From Hyphomonadaceae bacterium (GTDB lineage Bacteria > Pseudomonadota > Alphaproteobacteria > Caulobacterales > Hyphomonadaceae): 38,913 bases of DNA. Below are positions 1-8,458 of this stretch, in pieces. Location of the stretch: positions 1-38,913 of the forward strand of contig JAOATF010000165.1 in assembly GCA_030158285.1 (NCBI GenBank), read 5' to 3'. A program made the translations under genes and the position numbers. The number at the start of each line of letters is the position of its first letter. Within the stretch, counting starts at the first letter, position 1. The notes below the pieces were generated by a model. The model was not told where the DNA came from. It was given only the letters and a program-made list of their open reading frames with translations, and searched no databases.

Positions 1-135
1 CAGACCGCCCCCCTCGTCGAAGTCTACAAGGGCCAGGGCAAACTGACCGAAATTGACGGCATGGCGAATGTGGAGACCGTGGCGTCTTCCATCGCCAGCA
101 TCCTCGACACGGCAATGAACAAAAAAACGAGTTGA
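1..135 (+). CDS. adk: Adenylate kinase, C-terminal fragment
   Basis: Only the last 44 codons lie in the window; the reading frame is open from base 1 to a TGA at 133-135. The peptide has the usual end of bacterial adenylate kinase: a TAPLVEVYKGQGKL stretch followed by the DGMANVETV helix start. Adenylate kinase interconverts ATP, ADP and AMP in the cytoplasm. Its position directly before rpsM matches the standard alphaproteobacterial order secY-adk-rpsM at the end of the ribosomal-protein operon, which supports the call. The tail reads MNKKTS and is basic, as is common. The alternative of an unrelated C-terminus is unlikely given both sequence and context. Confidence 0.88.
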   Translation, partial: QTAPLVEVYKGQGKLTEIDGMANVETVASSIASILDTAMNKKTS

Positions 136-199
136 TTCAACGGGTGTGTTCTTGCCTCGCTGGGGCATGGAAGCGCACACGCAAAAGGGAAATAAGCGG

Positions 200-228
200 T
201 TGACGGGGCGAGTTCGCCCCATATAGAT
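200..228 (+). promoter_or_regulatory. Probable sigma-70 type promoter for rpsM-rpsK-rpoA-rplQ
   Basis: In the 233-base gap between adk and rpsM there is a -35 hexamer TTGACG (200-205) and a -10 hexamer TATAGA (222-227) separated by 16 bases. This is the best promoter match in the gap and would give a leader of roughly 130 bases before rpsM. Bases 205-220 form a perfect 7-bp inverted repeat, GGGGCGAGTTCGCCCC, which nearly fills the spacer and could be an operator. The promoter would let the RNA polymerase alpha and S13/S11/L17 genes be transcribed independently of the upstream operon. Assigned by eye. Confidence 0.6.
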
Positions 229-368
229 AGCGGCCTTCGTGACGGGCCGAAGGTTCGCCGCGCCGGATTGGCGTCGGGCGAAAATTCGCGTTGCGCAAGG
301 CATTTCGATAGAGATTTTCGGGCCGATCCCGTGATTTGCGGTGGTCGGCGGACGTTCAGGAGAGGCAA

Positions 369-737
369 TTGGCCCGTATTGCAGGCGTAAACCTTCCGAC
401 CGCGAAGCGGGTCGAGATCGCCCTGACCTATATTCATGGCATTGGCCCGTCCAAGGCCAAGGAAATCACGAGCAAGCTCGGCATCGAGCCGGCTCGCCGC
501 GTGAACCAGCTCACCGATGGTGAAGTGCTGAAGATCCGCGAAACGATCGACGCGGACTACACGGTCGAGGGCGACCTCCGCCGCGAAGTCGCGATGAACA
601 TCAAGCGCCTGATGGACCTCGGTTGCTACCGCGGCCTGCGTCACCGCAAGGGCCTGCCGGTCCGCGGCCAGCGCACCCACACCAACGCCCGCACGCGCAA
701 AGGCCCCGCAAAGGCCATCGCCGGCAAGAAGAAGTAG
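369..737 (+). CDS. rpsM: 30S ribosomal protein S13
   Basis: S13 sits in the head of the small ribosomal subunit, contacting 16S rRNA, tRNA in the P site and L5 through an intersubunit bridge. The 122-residue product begins [10 protein letters not shown] and contains the helix-two-turn-helix region [16 protein letters not shown] and the basic C-terminal tail with [20 protein letters not shown], all diagnostic. I chose the TTG at 369 rather than an ATG 33 bases upstream because it gives the universal MARIAG start and has an AGGAGAGG ribosome-binding site at 358-365. It is the first gene after the promoter at 200-228 and is followed by rpsK after 8 bases. Length matches the family. Confidence 0.96.
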   Translation: MARIAGVNLPTAKRVEIALTYIHGIGPSKAKEITSKLGIEPARRVNQLTDGEVLKIRETIDADYTVEGDLRREVAMNIKRLMDLGCYRGLRHRKGLPVRGQRTHTNARTRKGPAKAIAGKKK

Positions 738-745
738 GATAGACA

Positions 746-1150
746 ATGGCTCGCGAAGCAGCTGGCGCCGACAAAGGCCGGGTAAAGAAGCGGGAACGCA
801 AGAACATCGCGTCGGGCGTTGCCCACGTGAACGCGTCCTTCAACAACACCATCATCACCATCACCGACGCGCAAGGCAACACGATCTCCTGGTCGTCCGC
901 CGGCACGATGGGCTTCAAGGGCTCGCGCAAGTCGACGCCGTACGCTGCCCAGGTCGCCGCTGAAGACGCCGGCAAGAAGGCGATGGAACACGGCATGCGC
1001 ACGCTGGAAGTGCTCGTTCACGGCCCGGGTTCGGGTCGCGAGTCGGCCCTCCGCGCCCTGCAGGCCGTCGGCTTCACCGTCACGACCATCCACGACACCA
1101 CCGCCGTCCCGCACAACGGCTGCCGCCCGCCGAAACGTCGCCGCGTCTAA
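746..1150 (+). CDS. rpsK: 30S ribosomal protein S11
   Basis: S11 is a platform protein of the 30S subunit, binding 16S rRNA near the mRNA exit and next to S7 and S21. The 134-residue product has the family core [21 protein letters not shown], then [19 protein letters not shown] and the C-terminal GVTVTTI-like strand ending [11 protein letters not shown], where the NGCRPPK signature is essentially invariant. The N-terminus carries about 20 basic, weakly conserved residues, as usual. The ATG at 746 is 8 bases after the rpsM stop, so the two are almost certainly co-translated. It is followed by rpoA. Confidence 0.96.
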   Translation: MAREAAGADKGRVKKRERKNIASGVAHVNASFNNTIITITDAQGNTISWSSAGTMGFKGSRKSTPYAAQVAAEDAGKKAMEHGMRTLEVLVHGPGSGRESALRALQAVGFTVTTIHDTTAVPHNGCRPPKRRRV

Positions 1151-1198
1151 GACGCGAGCTGTTCGTTTAGGTCTGGCAACACTGAAGAGGTTCTATCC

Positions 1199-2236
1199 AT
1201 GGCGATGTCCGCCGGTTCGGTGAACGACAAGAACTGGAAAGACCTGATCCGCCCCAACCGTCCGGTTGTGGAGCATGATCGGGACGCCCAGCGCAAAGCC
1301 AAGCTCGTGATCGAGCCGCTCGAGCGCGGCTTCGGCACGACGCTGGGCAACGCCCTGCGCCGCGTTCTGCTCTCCTCGCTGCAAGGCGCGGCGATCACCG
1401 GCGTCCAGATCGATGGCGTGGTGCACGAGTTCTCCTCGATCCCGGGCGTCCGCGAAGACGTGACCGACATCGTGCTGAACCTGAAGCGCGTCGCGATCCG
1501 CATGGTCTCCGACACGCCGAAGCGCATGACGCTGAAAGTCTCGCAGGGCGGCCCGGTCCGCGCCGGCCAGATCGAAGTGTCGGGCGACATCGAGATCCTG
1601 AACCCCGACCACATCATCTGCCACCTCGATGAAGGTTCGGAAGTCCGCATGGAATTCACGGTCGCGACCGGCAAGGGCTACGTCGCCGCCGACCGCAACC
1701 GCCCGGACGATGCCCCGCTGGGCTTCATCCCGATCGACTCGATCTTCTCGCCGGTTGAGCGCGTGGGCGTGTTCGTTGAAGACACCCGCGCCGGCCAGGT
1801 GCTGGACTATGACAAGCTGACCCTCGACATCCAGACGGATGGCTCGGTCACGCCGGAGAACGCCGTGGCCTACGCCGCGCGCATCCTGCAGGACCAGCTG
1901 CAACTGCTCATCACGTTCGACGAGCCGGTTGCCGCGTCGTCGTCGGAAGACGAGCCGGACCTGGGCTTCAACCCGGTGCTGCTCAAGAAGGTCGACGAGC
2001 TGGAACTCTCGGTGCGTTCGGCCAACTGCCTGCGCAACGACAACATCGTCTACATCGGCGACCTCATCCAGAAGTCGGAAGCGGAAATGCTCCGTACCCC
2101 GAACTTCGGCCGCAAGTCGCTCAACGAGATCAAGGAAGTGCTCGCCTCGATGGGCCTCCACCTCGGCATGGACGTTCCGTCCTGGCCGCCGGAGAACATC
2201 GAAGAGCTCGCCAAGAAATACGAAGACCACACCTGA
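1199..2236 (+). CDS. rpoA: DNA-directed RNA polymerase subunit alpha
   Basis: RpoA dimerises to nucleate RNA polymerase assembly, and its C-terminal domain contacts UP elements and activators. The 345-residue protein has the N-terminal assembly domain (about residues 25-240; [17 protein letters not shown] and the [14 protein letters not shown] block), a flexible linker around 240-260 containing the acidic stretch SSSEDEPDL, and the helix-hairpin-helix C-terminal domain (about 265-330; [15 protein letters not shown] and [17 protein letters not shown]). Start at ATG 1199 has an AAGAGG site at 1185-1190; the ATG at 1205 is an alternative. It lies in the rpsM-rpsK-rpoA-rplQ operon. Length is normal for Alphaproteobacteria. 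Confidence 0.96.
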   Translation: MAMSAGSVNDKNWKDLIRPNRPVVEHDRDAQRKAKLVIEPLERGFGTTLGNALRRVLLSSLQGAAITGVQIDGVVHEFSSIPGVREDVTDIVLNLKRVAIRMVSDTPKRMTLKVSQGGPVRAGQIEVSGDIEILNPDHIICHLDEGSEVRMEFTVATGKGYVAADRNRPDDAPLGFIPIDSIFSPVERVGVFVEDTRAGQVLDYDKLTLDIQTDGSVTPENAVAYAARILQDQLQLLITFDEPVAASSSEDEPDLGFNPVLLKKVDELELSVRSANCLRNDNIVYIGDLIQKSEAEMLRTPNFGRKSLNEIKEVLASMGLHLGMDVPSWPPENIEELAKKYEDHT

Positions 2237-2272
2237 TTATAGGAGCCGGCCTGCTGAAGGCTGGAGAGTAAT

Positions 2273-2692
2273 ATGCGCCACGGTTTCGCGCTCCGTAAGT
2301 TCAATCGCACCGCCTCGCACCGCAAGGCGATGTTCGCCAACATGTCGGGCGCCCTGATCCGCCACGAGCAGATCACGACGACCCTGCCGAAAGCGAAAGA
2401 GCTCAAGGCTGTCGTCGACAAGCTGATCACGCTTGGCAAGAAAGGCGGCCTCTCGAACCGTCGTCTTGCTGCGGCCCAGCTCAAGGAAGACGATGTGGTC
2501 GTGAAACTCTTCGACACGCTCGCCGAGCGCTACAAGGACCGCCAGGGTGGCTATACCCGCGTCCTCAAGGCCGGCTTCCGTCATGGCGACAACGCCCCGC
2601 TCGCGATCATCGAGCTGGTCGACCGCGATGAAGACGCCAAAGGCGCCGACGACCGCGCCCGCGCCGAAGCGATGGCTGAAGCTGCCGAGTAA
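2273..2692 (+). CDS. rplQ: 50S ribosomal protein L17
   Basis: L17 is a large-subunit protein near the polypeptide exit tunnel. The 139-residue product begins [24 protein letters not shown], the characteristic L17 opening, and includes the [14 protein letters not shown] segment and the C-terminal [27 protein letters not shown] block. About 20 extra acidic and alanine-rich residues follow ([21 protein letters not shown]), a modest extension seen in many alphaproteobacterial L17 proteins. The start ATG has a GGAGAG site at 2263-2268. It is the last gene of the operon and is followed by a strong hairpin terminator at 2716-2744. Confidence 0.95.
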   Translation: MRHGFALRKFNRTASHRKAMFANMSGALIRHEQITTTLPKAKELKAVVDKLITLGKKGGLSNRRLAAAQLKEDDVVVKLFDTLAERYKDRQGGYTRVLKAGFRHGDNAPLAIIELVDRDEDAKGADDRARAEAMAEAAE

Positions 2693-2715
2693 CCTTCGCT
2701 CACTGCGAAATCTGG

Positions 2716-2744
2716 AAAAGGCCGCCCGCCCGGGCGGCCTTTTT
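2716..2744 (+). terminator. Rho-independent terminator after rplQ
   Basis: A perfect 9-bp GC stem, GGCCGCCCG (2720-2728) paired with CGGGCGGCC (2731-2739), sits 23 bases after the rplQ stop and is followed by TTTTT (2740-2744) and preceded by AAAA. This is a textbook intrinsic terminator ending the ribosomal-protein/rpoA transcript. Confidence 0.92.
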
Positions 2745-2899
2745 CGTTGCGGGGCAGGCGTGTCCGGGCGCGAAAAGGTCAATCCGCCCCAGTCTCTATG
2801 TGCGTCAAAGCCTTGTTTGCGCCGGAATCTGCTCTCTATTTTCCAAGTCTAACCACCAGCAAGCCGGTCCCCCCGCCGGCCTGGGCGTGGAGGGAATGC

Positions 2900-4411
2900 A
2901 TGAACCGGCAGAACATCATCCTGGTCGCATCCGCAGCCATGGCGACCGCGCTCGCAATGCTGGCCGTGCCCGCCATGGGCCAGCTGGTGAACCAGGCGAC
3001 CGCGCCACCCGCCGTCGAGGCCGAGGCAGTCCCTGCCGGCGCCACCGGTCCGCAGGAGCTCACGCGCACCGTGCCGGACTCGCAGGCTGGCCTGCAGCAA
3101 TCCTTCGCGCCCATCGTGAAGCGCACCGCGCCTGCCGTCGTGAACGTGTTCTCGTCCGTGAACGTCACGCGCTCGAACTGCCCGTATGCCAACGACCCGT
3201 TCTTCGCGCAGTTCTATTGCGGCCGTAATACGCAGACGCGCTCGGAGAAGGTCGACAACTCGCTCGGCTCAGGCGTCATCGTCGGCTCGGACGGCATCAT
3301 CGTTACCAACAACCACGTCGTGGAAGCCGGCGAGGAATTCCGCGTCGTGCTGAACGACCGCCGCGAATTCCCGGCCGTGCTTGTGATGAAGGATGCACGC
3401 ACGGATCTCGCCGTGCTGCGCATCGACGCCAAGGGCCAGCCCCTGCCGTCGCTGAGCTATGCCGATACCCGCAACGTGCAGATCGGCGATCTCGTGCTAG
3501 CCATCGGCAACCCGTTCGGCGTCGGCCAGACGGTCACAAGCGGCATCGTTTCCGCGCTGGCGCGCACCGATGTCGGCGCATCCGATTTCGGCTCCTTCAT
3601 CCAGACCGACGCCTCGATCAACCCCGGCAACTCCGGCGGCGCCCTGGTCGATATGCAGGGCCGCCTCGTCGGTGTTAACTCGATGATCTTCTCGAAGGGT
3701 GGCGGCTCCAACGGCATCGGCTTCGCCATCCCGGCGGAGATGGTGAAACGCGTGGTCGACGCGGCCGTGAATGGCGGCTCGCTCGTGCGTCCGTGGCTCG
3801 GCGCCAAGGGCGAGGTGATCGACAGCGCGAAAGCCAAGGCGCTGGGCCTCGATCGTCCGCGCGGTGTGCTGATCGCCGACGTCTACAAGAACGGCCCGGC
3901 GGACAAGGCCGGCCTCAAGGAAGGCGACGTTGTGCTCACGGTCGATGGCCGCGAAGTGTTCGACGATCGCGGCATGAAGTTCATCGCCGCTACCAAGGCC
4001 GAAGGCGAAACGGCGTCCCTGTCCATCATCCGCAACGGGCAACCGAAGCAGGTCTCCGTCCGCATGGCCGCGCCTCCGGGCACGTCCAAGGGCGAGCTGG
4101 TTGAGGTGAAGGGCACGAACCCGTTCGCCGGCGCCATCGTGGTCGAGCTGTCGCCCGCGCTGGCCGAGGAAGTGGGCTTCGATGCCTTCAATGGCGGCAT
4201 GTTCGTCTACAGCGTGCCGCGTGGCTCCATCGCGGGCCGCGTCGGCTTCCAGCCGGGCGACATCGTGCGCGAGATCAACGGCACGCTGATCCGCACCAAG
4301 GGCGATTTCGACGGCGTGCTGAAAAAGGCCGAAACCGCCACCCCCGCCACCTGGCGCCTCGCCACCGAGCGCAACGGCAAACGCATCGAGTCGGAACTGC
4401 GGGGGCGCTAG
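2900..4411 (+). CDS. Do-like (DegP/HtrA family) periplasmic serine protease
   Basis: A trypsin-fold protease with two PDZ domains that degrades or chaperones misfolded envelope proteins. The 503-residue protein has a signal peptide (about 1-27, cleavage after AMG), a protease domain (about 65-275) with catalytic His139 in VTNNHVV, Asp169 in RTDLAVL and Ser245 in NPGNSGGA, then PDZ1 (about 285-375) and PDZ2 (about 410-500). The start at ATG 2900 is supported by GGAGGG at 2889-2894 and by the signal peptide; the frame is open further upstream but lacks these. Two cysteines (94 and 107) lie in the loop before the protease core, where E. coli DegP carries its LA-loop disulfide. Its place after rplQ is common in Alphaproteobacteria. 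Assigning it to degP or degQ specifically is not justified by eye. Confidence 0.93.
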   Translation: MNRQNIILVASAAMATALAMLAVPAMGQLVNQATAPPAVEAEAVPAGATGPQELTRTVPDSQAGLQQSFAPIVKRTAPAVVNVFSSVNVTRSNCPYANDPFFAQFYCGRNTQTRSEKVDNSLGSGVIVGSDGIIVTNNHVVEAGEEFRVVLNDRREFPAVLVMKDARTDLAVLRIDAKGQPLPSLSYADTRNVQIGDLVLAIGNPFGVGQTVTSGIVSALARTDVGASDFGSFIQTDASINPGNSGGALVDMQGRLVGVNSMIFSKGGGSNGIGFAIPAEMVKRVVDAAVNGGSLVRPWLGAKGEVIDSAKAKALGLDRPRGVLIADVYKNGPADKAGLKEGDVVLTVDGREVFDDRGMKFIAATKAEGETASLSIIRNGQPKQVSVRMAAPPGTSKGELVEVKGTNPFAGAIVVELSPALAEEVGFDAFNGGMFVYSVPRGSIAGRVGFQPGDIVREINGTLIRTKGDFDGVLKKAETATPATWRLATERNGKRIESELRGR

Positions 4412-4454
4412 TTCCCGGCTGGCCCAGAGCGTCGGTGCGCGCTAGATCAGGCGT

Positions 4455-5762
4455 GTGAGCGACCTGTTCCAAGCTGCTGGTTTGACCGATGATGCGCCGC
4501 GTCCGCTGGCGGATCGTCTGCGTCCGGAATCGCTGGAGGAAGTGGTCGGGCAGGATCACCTGCTGGGGCCGGATGGTCCGATCGGGCGCATGCTGGCGCA
4601 GGGGCGCCTCGCCAGCCTGATCCTCTGGGGCCCGCCCGGCACCGGCAAGACCACCATCGCCCGCCTGCTGGCCAAGCGCGCCAATCTGGAGTTCGAACAG
4701 CTCTCGGCCATCTTCTCCGGCGTCAAGGATCTGCGCGCCGCGTTCGAGAAAGCCGAAGGCAAGCGCGCGCTGGGCAAGGGCACGCTGCTGTTCGTGGACG
4801 AGATCCATCGCTTCAACCGCGCCCAGCAGGACGGCTTCCTGCCATTCGTGGAGCGCGGCGTCGTCACGCTGGTCGGCGCCACCACGGAAAATCCGTCGTT
4901 CGAACTCAACGGCGCGCTCCTGTCGCGCACGCAGGTGATGGTGCTGAAGCGGCTGGACGATGCGGCGCTGTCCGGCCTCATCACCAAGGCGGAGCAGCAT
5001 CTCGGCCAGCCGGCGCCGCTGACTGAAGATGGCAAGGCCGCCCTGATGGCGATGGCCGATGGCGACGGACGTTACTTCCTGAACCTCGTGGAAGAAGTCT
5101 TTGCCTGGGGCCGCAAGCAACCCATCGACGCGAATGGCCTCATGGCCGCGCTGCAGAAGCGCGCACCCGCCTACGACAAGGATCGCGAGGAGCACTACAA
5201 TCTCATCTCCGCCTGGCACAAGGCGACGCGCGGCTCCGATCCCGATGCCGCGCTCTACTGGTTCTGCCGCATGCTGGAAGGCGGAGAAGACCCGCTCTTC
5301 CTCGCGCGCCGGATGATCCGCGCCGCCAGCGAAGATGTCGGCCTCGCCGATCCCACTGCGCTGATGATCTGCAACGAAGCCACCGCCGCCTATGAGCGTC
5401 TCGGCTCGCCCGAGGGTGAACTGGCGCTGGCGCAGGCCGTGATCCACCTCGCCACGGCGCCCAAATCCAACGCCGCCTACAAGGCCTACAACGCCGCCCG
5501 CGCCGCCGCGCGCGAGACAGGCTCTCTGGCGCCGCCCGCCCACATCCTCAACGCCCCAACGCAGATGATGAAGGGTCTCGGCTACGGCGCGGGCTACCAG
5601 TACGACCACGACGCCGAAGGCCAGTTCTCCGGTCAGAACTATTTCCCCGATGGCATGGAGCGCCAGAGCTTTTACCAGCCCAAGGGCGCCGGCCGCGAAG
5701 CCCCCATCCGCGAAAAGCTGGAACAGTGGGCCAAACTGCGACGCGAACGCGCCAAGGAATAG
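4455..5762 (+). CDS. rarA: Replication-associated recombination protein A (RarA/MgsA AAA+ ATPase)
   Basis: RarA is a clamp-loader-like AAA+ ATPase acting at stalled replication forks and interacting with SSB. The 435-residue product has Walker A GPPGTGKT (59-66), Walker B LLFVDEIH (111-118), sensor 1 GATTENPSFE (141-150) and an SRTQ arginine-finger region (157-160), followed by the helical tetramerisation part with DALYWFCRMLEGGEDPLF-type and GLADP motifs typical of MgsA/WHIP/RarA. The start is a GTG at 4455, 43 bases after the protease stop, without a strong ribosome-binding site. The order Do-like protease then rarA is common in Alphaproteobacteria and suggests co-transcription. Length matches the family. 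Confidence 0.94.
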   Translation: MSDLFQAAGLTDDAPRPLADRLRPESLEEVVGQDHLLGPDGPIGRMLAQGRLASLILWGPPGTGKTTIARLLAKRANLEFEQLSAIFSGVKDLRAAFEKAEGKRALGKGTLLFVDEIHRFNRAQQDGFLPFVERGVVTLVGATTENPSFELNGALLSRTQVMVLKRLDDAALSGLITKAEQHLGQPAPLTEDGKAALMAMADGDGRYFLNLVEEVFAWGRKQPIDANGLMAALQKRAPAYDKDREEHYNLISAWHKATRGSDPDAALYWFCRMLEGGEDPLFLARRMIRAASEDVGLADPTALMICNEATAAYERLGSPEGELALAQAVIHLATAPKSNAAYKAYNAARAAARETGSLAPPAHILNAPTQMMKGLGYGAGYQYDHDAEGQFSGQNYFPDGMERQSFYQPKGAGREAPIREKLEQWAKLRRERAKE

Positions 5763-5826
5763 AGCGAGTCCGCTTTCCCATAATGCGCGGTCCCGCTACA
5801 TAGCGGTCTCAGACATGAGGGCCCCC

Positions 5827-7908
5827 ATGCGCCAACGTTTTCTTGCAGCCGCCGCCGTCGCGCTCGCCATTTCGGGCGTTGCGCTCGCGCAGGTTCCGCG
5901 TGCGCCCGTGACGGTGTTCACCGCTTCCGACGTGTTCCGTCTTGAGTCCGCGTCCAACCCGCAGATCTCGCCGGATGGAAAGCTCGTCGCCTATGTGCGC
6001 GTGTCAGGCGACATCATGGCCGACCGTTTCCGCCGCTCCATCTGGGTGGTGGACGAGACCGGCGCGAACCACTGGCCGCTGGCGCAGGGCAAGGGCAACT
6101 ATTCCTCGCCCGTCTGGTCGCCGGATGGAAAATCCATCGCCTATATCGCTTCTGAAGATGGCAGCTCCGAAGTCCGCACCTTCGACATGGCCTCGCGCCG
6201 CAGCGCCTCCGTCGGTCGTGTCGCTGCCGGCGCGCAGAACCTCGCCTGGTCGCCCGATGGCAAGACGCTCGCTTTCGAAAGCTTCGTAAAGGAAACCGGC
6301 CCGCGCGCGGCCCCGCTCCCGCCCAAGCCTGAAGGCGCGCAATGGGCCGAGCCTGCCAAAGTCTACGACACGATCAACTACCGCTCCGACGGCGAAGGCC
6401 TCGTCGAAACCGGCTACACGCAGATCTTCGTGCTCCCCGTCGACGGCGGCACGCCGCGCCAGCTCACCTACGCAGAGCGTAACCATGATGGCCGCCTCAG
6501 CTTTTCGCCAGATGGCAAGACGCTGCTGTTCTCCGCCAACGCGGAAGACGACTGGGAATACAATCCGCAGAACAGCGACCTCTATTCGCTCGACGTCGCC
6601 AGCGGCGCCCTCAAGCGCCTCACCACACGCGTGGGTCCGGATGACGGTCCGGCCATGTCGCCGAACGGCAAGCTGATCGCCTATACCGGCTTCGACGAGA
6701 AGAACCTCAGCTACCAGGTTACAGACCTCTACGTCGCCAACGCCGACGGCTCAAACCCGCGTCTGCTGACGGCTAATTTCGACCGCGACGTCGCCAGCCC
6801 GCAATGGGCCGGCGATGGCGCCATCTGGTTCCGTTACGAAGAGCAGGGCCTCACCAAACTCGCCCGCATCGCCCCCACCGGCGGCAAGATCACGACGGTA
6901 GCGACGGACCTGATGGGCGCCGCTGTCGACCGCCCCTATTCCGGTGGCGAGTTCAGCGTGAACCGCGCCGGCCGCTACGCCGCAACGGTCGGCGATTCCG
7001 CCCGGCCGTCCGACGTCGCCATTTTCAACGGCACGAAGGCGACCACGCTCACCAACCTCAACGCCGATGTCTTCACCGGCAAGCAGATCCCCTCCGCCGA
7101 GCTTCTGACAACGCCTTCCAGCTTCGACCAACGTCCGGTCGAGGCGTGGGTGGTAAAGCCGCCGAATTTCGATCCGTCGAAGCGCTATCCCATGCTGCTC
7201 GAAATCCACGGCGGCCCGCACACGGCCTACGGCCCCGCCTTCGCCGCCGAAGCGCAGATGTACGCCGGCGCTGGCTATGTCGTCGTGTACTCCAACCCGC
7301 GTGGGTCGACGTCCTATGGCGGTGAGTTCGGCAACCTGATCCACCACAACTATCCTAGCCAGGACTATGACGACCTGATGAGCGTCACCGACGCTGTCAT
7401 CGCCAAGTATTCCATCGACACGACAAAGCTGTTCGTCACCGGCGGCTCCGGCGGCGGCGTGCTGACGGCGTGGATCGTCGGCACGAACAATCGCTTCGCC
7501 GCCGCCATGGTGCAGAAGCCGGTGATCAACTGGACCAGCCACGTCCTCTCCGCCGATGGCGGCGTGTTCTACGCCCGCTACTGGTTCGGCGAGAAACCGT
7601 GGGAGCCCGGCGCACAGGCGCGCTACTGGGCCCGCTCGCCGCTCTCCAAGGTTGGCAACGTAAAAACACCCACCGCCGTACTCGTCGGCGAGGAAGACAA
7701 CCGCACGCCGCATACGGAAGCGGAGCAGTACTATCAGGCCCTGCAGATCCAGAAGGTGCCGACCGAGCTGATCCTCATACCCGGCGCGTCGCACAACATC
7801 GCGGGCCGACCCACGGGCCTCATCGCCAAGACCAACAACACGCTCGCCTGGTTCGCCCGCTATGGCGGCCCGCCCGTGCCCGATCCGGTGACGGGACGGG
7901 CGCCGTGA
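5827..7908 (+). CDS. Secreted S9 (prolyl oligopeptidase) family peptidase
   Basis: A 693-residue serine peptidase likely acting in the periplasm on peptides. It has a signal peptide (1-21, ending GVALAQ), an N-terminal region with repeated SPDGK-type beta-propeller motifs (about 40-400, TolB/PD40 like), and a C-terminal alpha/beta hydrolase domain with LLEIHGGPHTAYG, nucleophile Ser541 in TGGSGGGVL, probable acid Asp624 in GEEDNRTP and His656 in GASHNI. I chose ATG 5827 because TGAGGG (5816-5821) is well spaced before it; ATG 5815 is a possible alternative adding MRAP. Family members include dipeptidyl and acylaminoacyl peptidases, and the exact specificity cannot be read. It adds to a set of exported peptidases in this window. 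Confidence 0.9.
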   Translation: MRQRFLAAAAVALAISGVALAQVPRAPVTVFTASDVFRLESASNPQISPDGKLVAYVRVSGDIMADRFRRSIWVVDETGANHWPLAQGKGNYSSPVWSPDGKSIAYIASEDGSSEVRTFDMASRRSASVGRVAAGAQNLAWSPDGKTLAFESFVKETGPRAAPLPPKPEGAQWAEPAKVYDTINYRSDGEGLVETGYTQIFVLPVDGGTPRQLTYAERNHDGRLSFSPDGKTLLFSANAEDDWEYNPQNSDLYSLDVASGALKRLTTRVGPDDGPAMSPNGKLIAYTGFDEKNLSYQVTDLYVANADGSNPRLLTANFDRDVASPQWAGDGAIWFRYEEQGLTKLARIAPTGGKITTVATDLMGAAVDRPYSGGEFSVNRAGRYAATVGDSARPSDVAIFNGTKATTLTNLNADVFTGKQIPSAELLTTPSSFDQRPVEAWVVKPPNFDPSKRYPMLLEIHGGPHTAYGPAFAAEAQMYAGAGYVVVYSNPRGSTSYGGEFGNLIHHNYPSQDYDDLMSVTDAVIAKYSIDTTKLFVTGGSGGGVLTAWIVGTNNRFAAAMVQKPVINWTSHVLSADGGVFYARYWFGEKPWEPGAQARYWARSPLSKVGNVKTPTAVLVGEEDNRTPHTEAEQYYQALQIQKVPTELILIPGASHNIAGRPTGLIAKTNNTLAWFARYGGPPVPDPVTGRAP

Positions 7909-7946
7909 AGAGGGTGATGGTTTCCAGCAGCGAAATATGCTAGAAA

Positions 7947-8186
7947 ATGCACATGCCTATTCCCGCGCTTAAAGCAGTCTACGAGGATGTCCTCAACCTT
8001 CCCGACGAGGTGCAGGCCGACGCGGCGGAGTTGCTGCAGAGTTTTGTCGACCAGCACAAGGCCGGCTGGCGTCTGAGTCCGGAGCAGGTTGCCGAAGTCA
8101 GGCGGCGCATGGCCGACCCGGATCCGGAGTATGCATCTGACGAAGAAATGGACGCATTCTTCGGACAGATACTGAATGAAGGTTAG
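7947..8186 (+). CDS. Putative antitoxin of a RelE/ParE-type toxin-antitoxin pair
   Basis: A 79-residue acidic, mostly helical protein overlapping the downstream toxin gene by 11 bases (8176-8186), the classic antitoxin-first arrangement. The C-terminal part, LSPEQVAEVRRRMADPDPEYASDEEMDAFF, resembles small addiction-module proteins that wrap RelE-like toxins; the N-terminal LPDEVQADAAELLQSFVDQ segment is helical. Two ATGs (7947, 7953) are possible and neither has a clear ribosome-binding site. A TATGCT sequence at 7936-7941 could be the -10 of its promoter; I found no convincing operator palindrome. The function rests on context plus weak motif similarity. Confidence 0.72.
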   Translation: MHMPIPALKAVYEDVLNLPDEVQADAAELLQSFVDQHKAGWRLSPEQVAEVRRRMADPDPEYASDEEMDAFFGQILNEG

Positions 8187-8457
8187 GTATCTTCGCGCTG
8201 CAAAGGCCGACCTTGCAGCCATTCACGCTTTCATCGCAGACAGGAATCCGCAGGCGGCAAAGCGAGTCATTGCGGAGATCCGTGGCATCGTCATGCAGTT
8301 GCCGGATTTTCCGAACAGGTTCCGGGTCGGCGCGGCGCCGGGATCGCGAGAAGCCGTCACCCGGTACGGCTACATCGTCGTGTATCGGGTCTCTGTTGAC
8401 AGGATAGATGTCTTGTCTGTTTTTCACGGCGCACAAGACAAGCCCCGCAGCGGTTGA
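8176..8457 (+). CDS. RelE/ParE family toxin
   Basis: A 93-residue basic protein with the ParE/RelE pattern: an N-terminal strand VRYLRAAKADLAAIHAFI, a helix NPQAAKRVIAEIRGIVMQL, then PNRFRVGAAPGSREAVTRYGYIVVYRV and the C-terminal strand DRIDVLSVFHGAQD. Known members inhibit DNA gyrase (ParE) or cut mRNA on ribosomes (RelE); this one looks closer to ParE, having the VYRV...VLSVFHGAQD ending, but the target cannot be decided by eye. It is co-translated with the antitoxin through an 11-base overlap. Its stop abuts the start of the next gene. Base composition looks slightly less GC-rich than its neighbours, consistent with acquisition. Confidence 0.85.
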   Translation: MKVRYLRAAKADLAAIHAFIADRNPQAAKRVIAEIRGIVMQLPDFPNRFRVGAAPGSREAVTRYGYIVVYRVSVDRIDVLSVFHGAQDKPRSG

Positions 8458-8458
8458 G

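Noticed and set aside
24-746. A 240-codon open frame on the minus strand over adk and rpsM
   Set aside because: It is antisense to clear adk and rpsM coding sequence and has no recognisable motif; long antisense frames are expected in GC-rich DNA.
4275-5609. A 444-codon minus-strand frame across rarA
   Set aside because: It lies opposite intact rarA and the protease end, with low-complexity Arg/Gly/Ala sequence and no family features.
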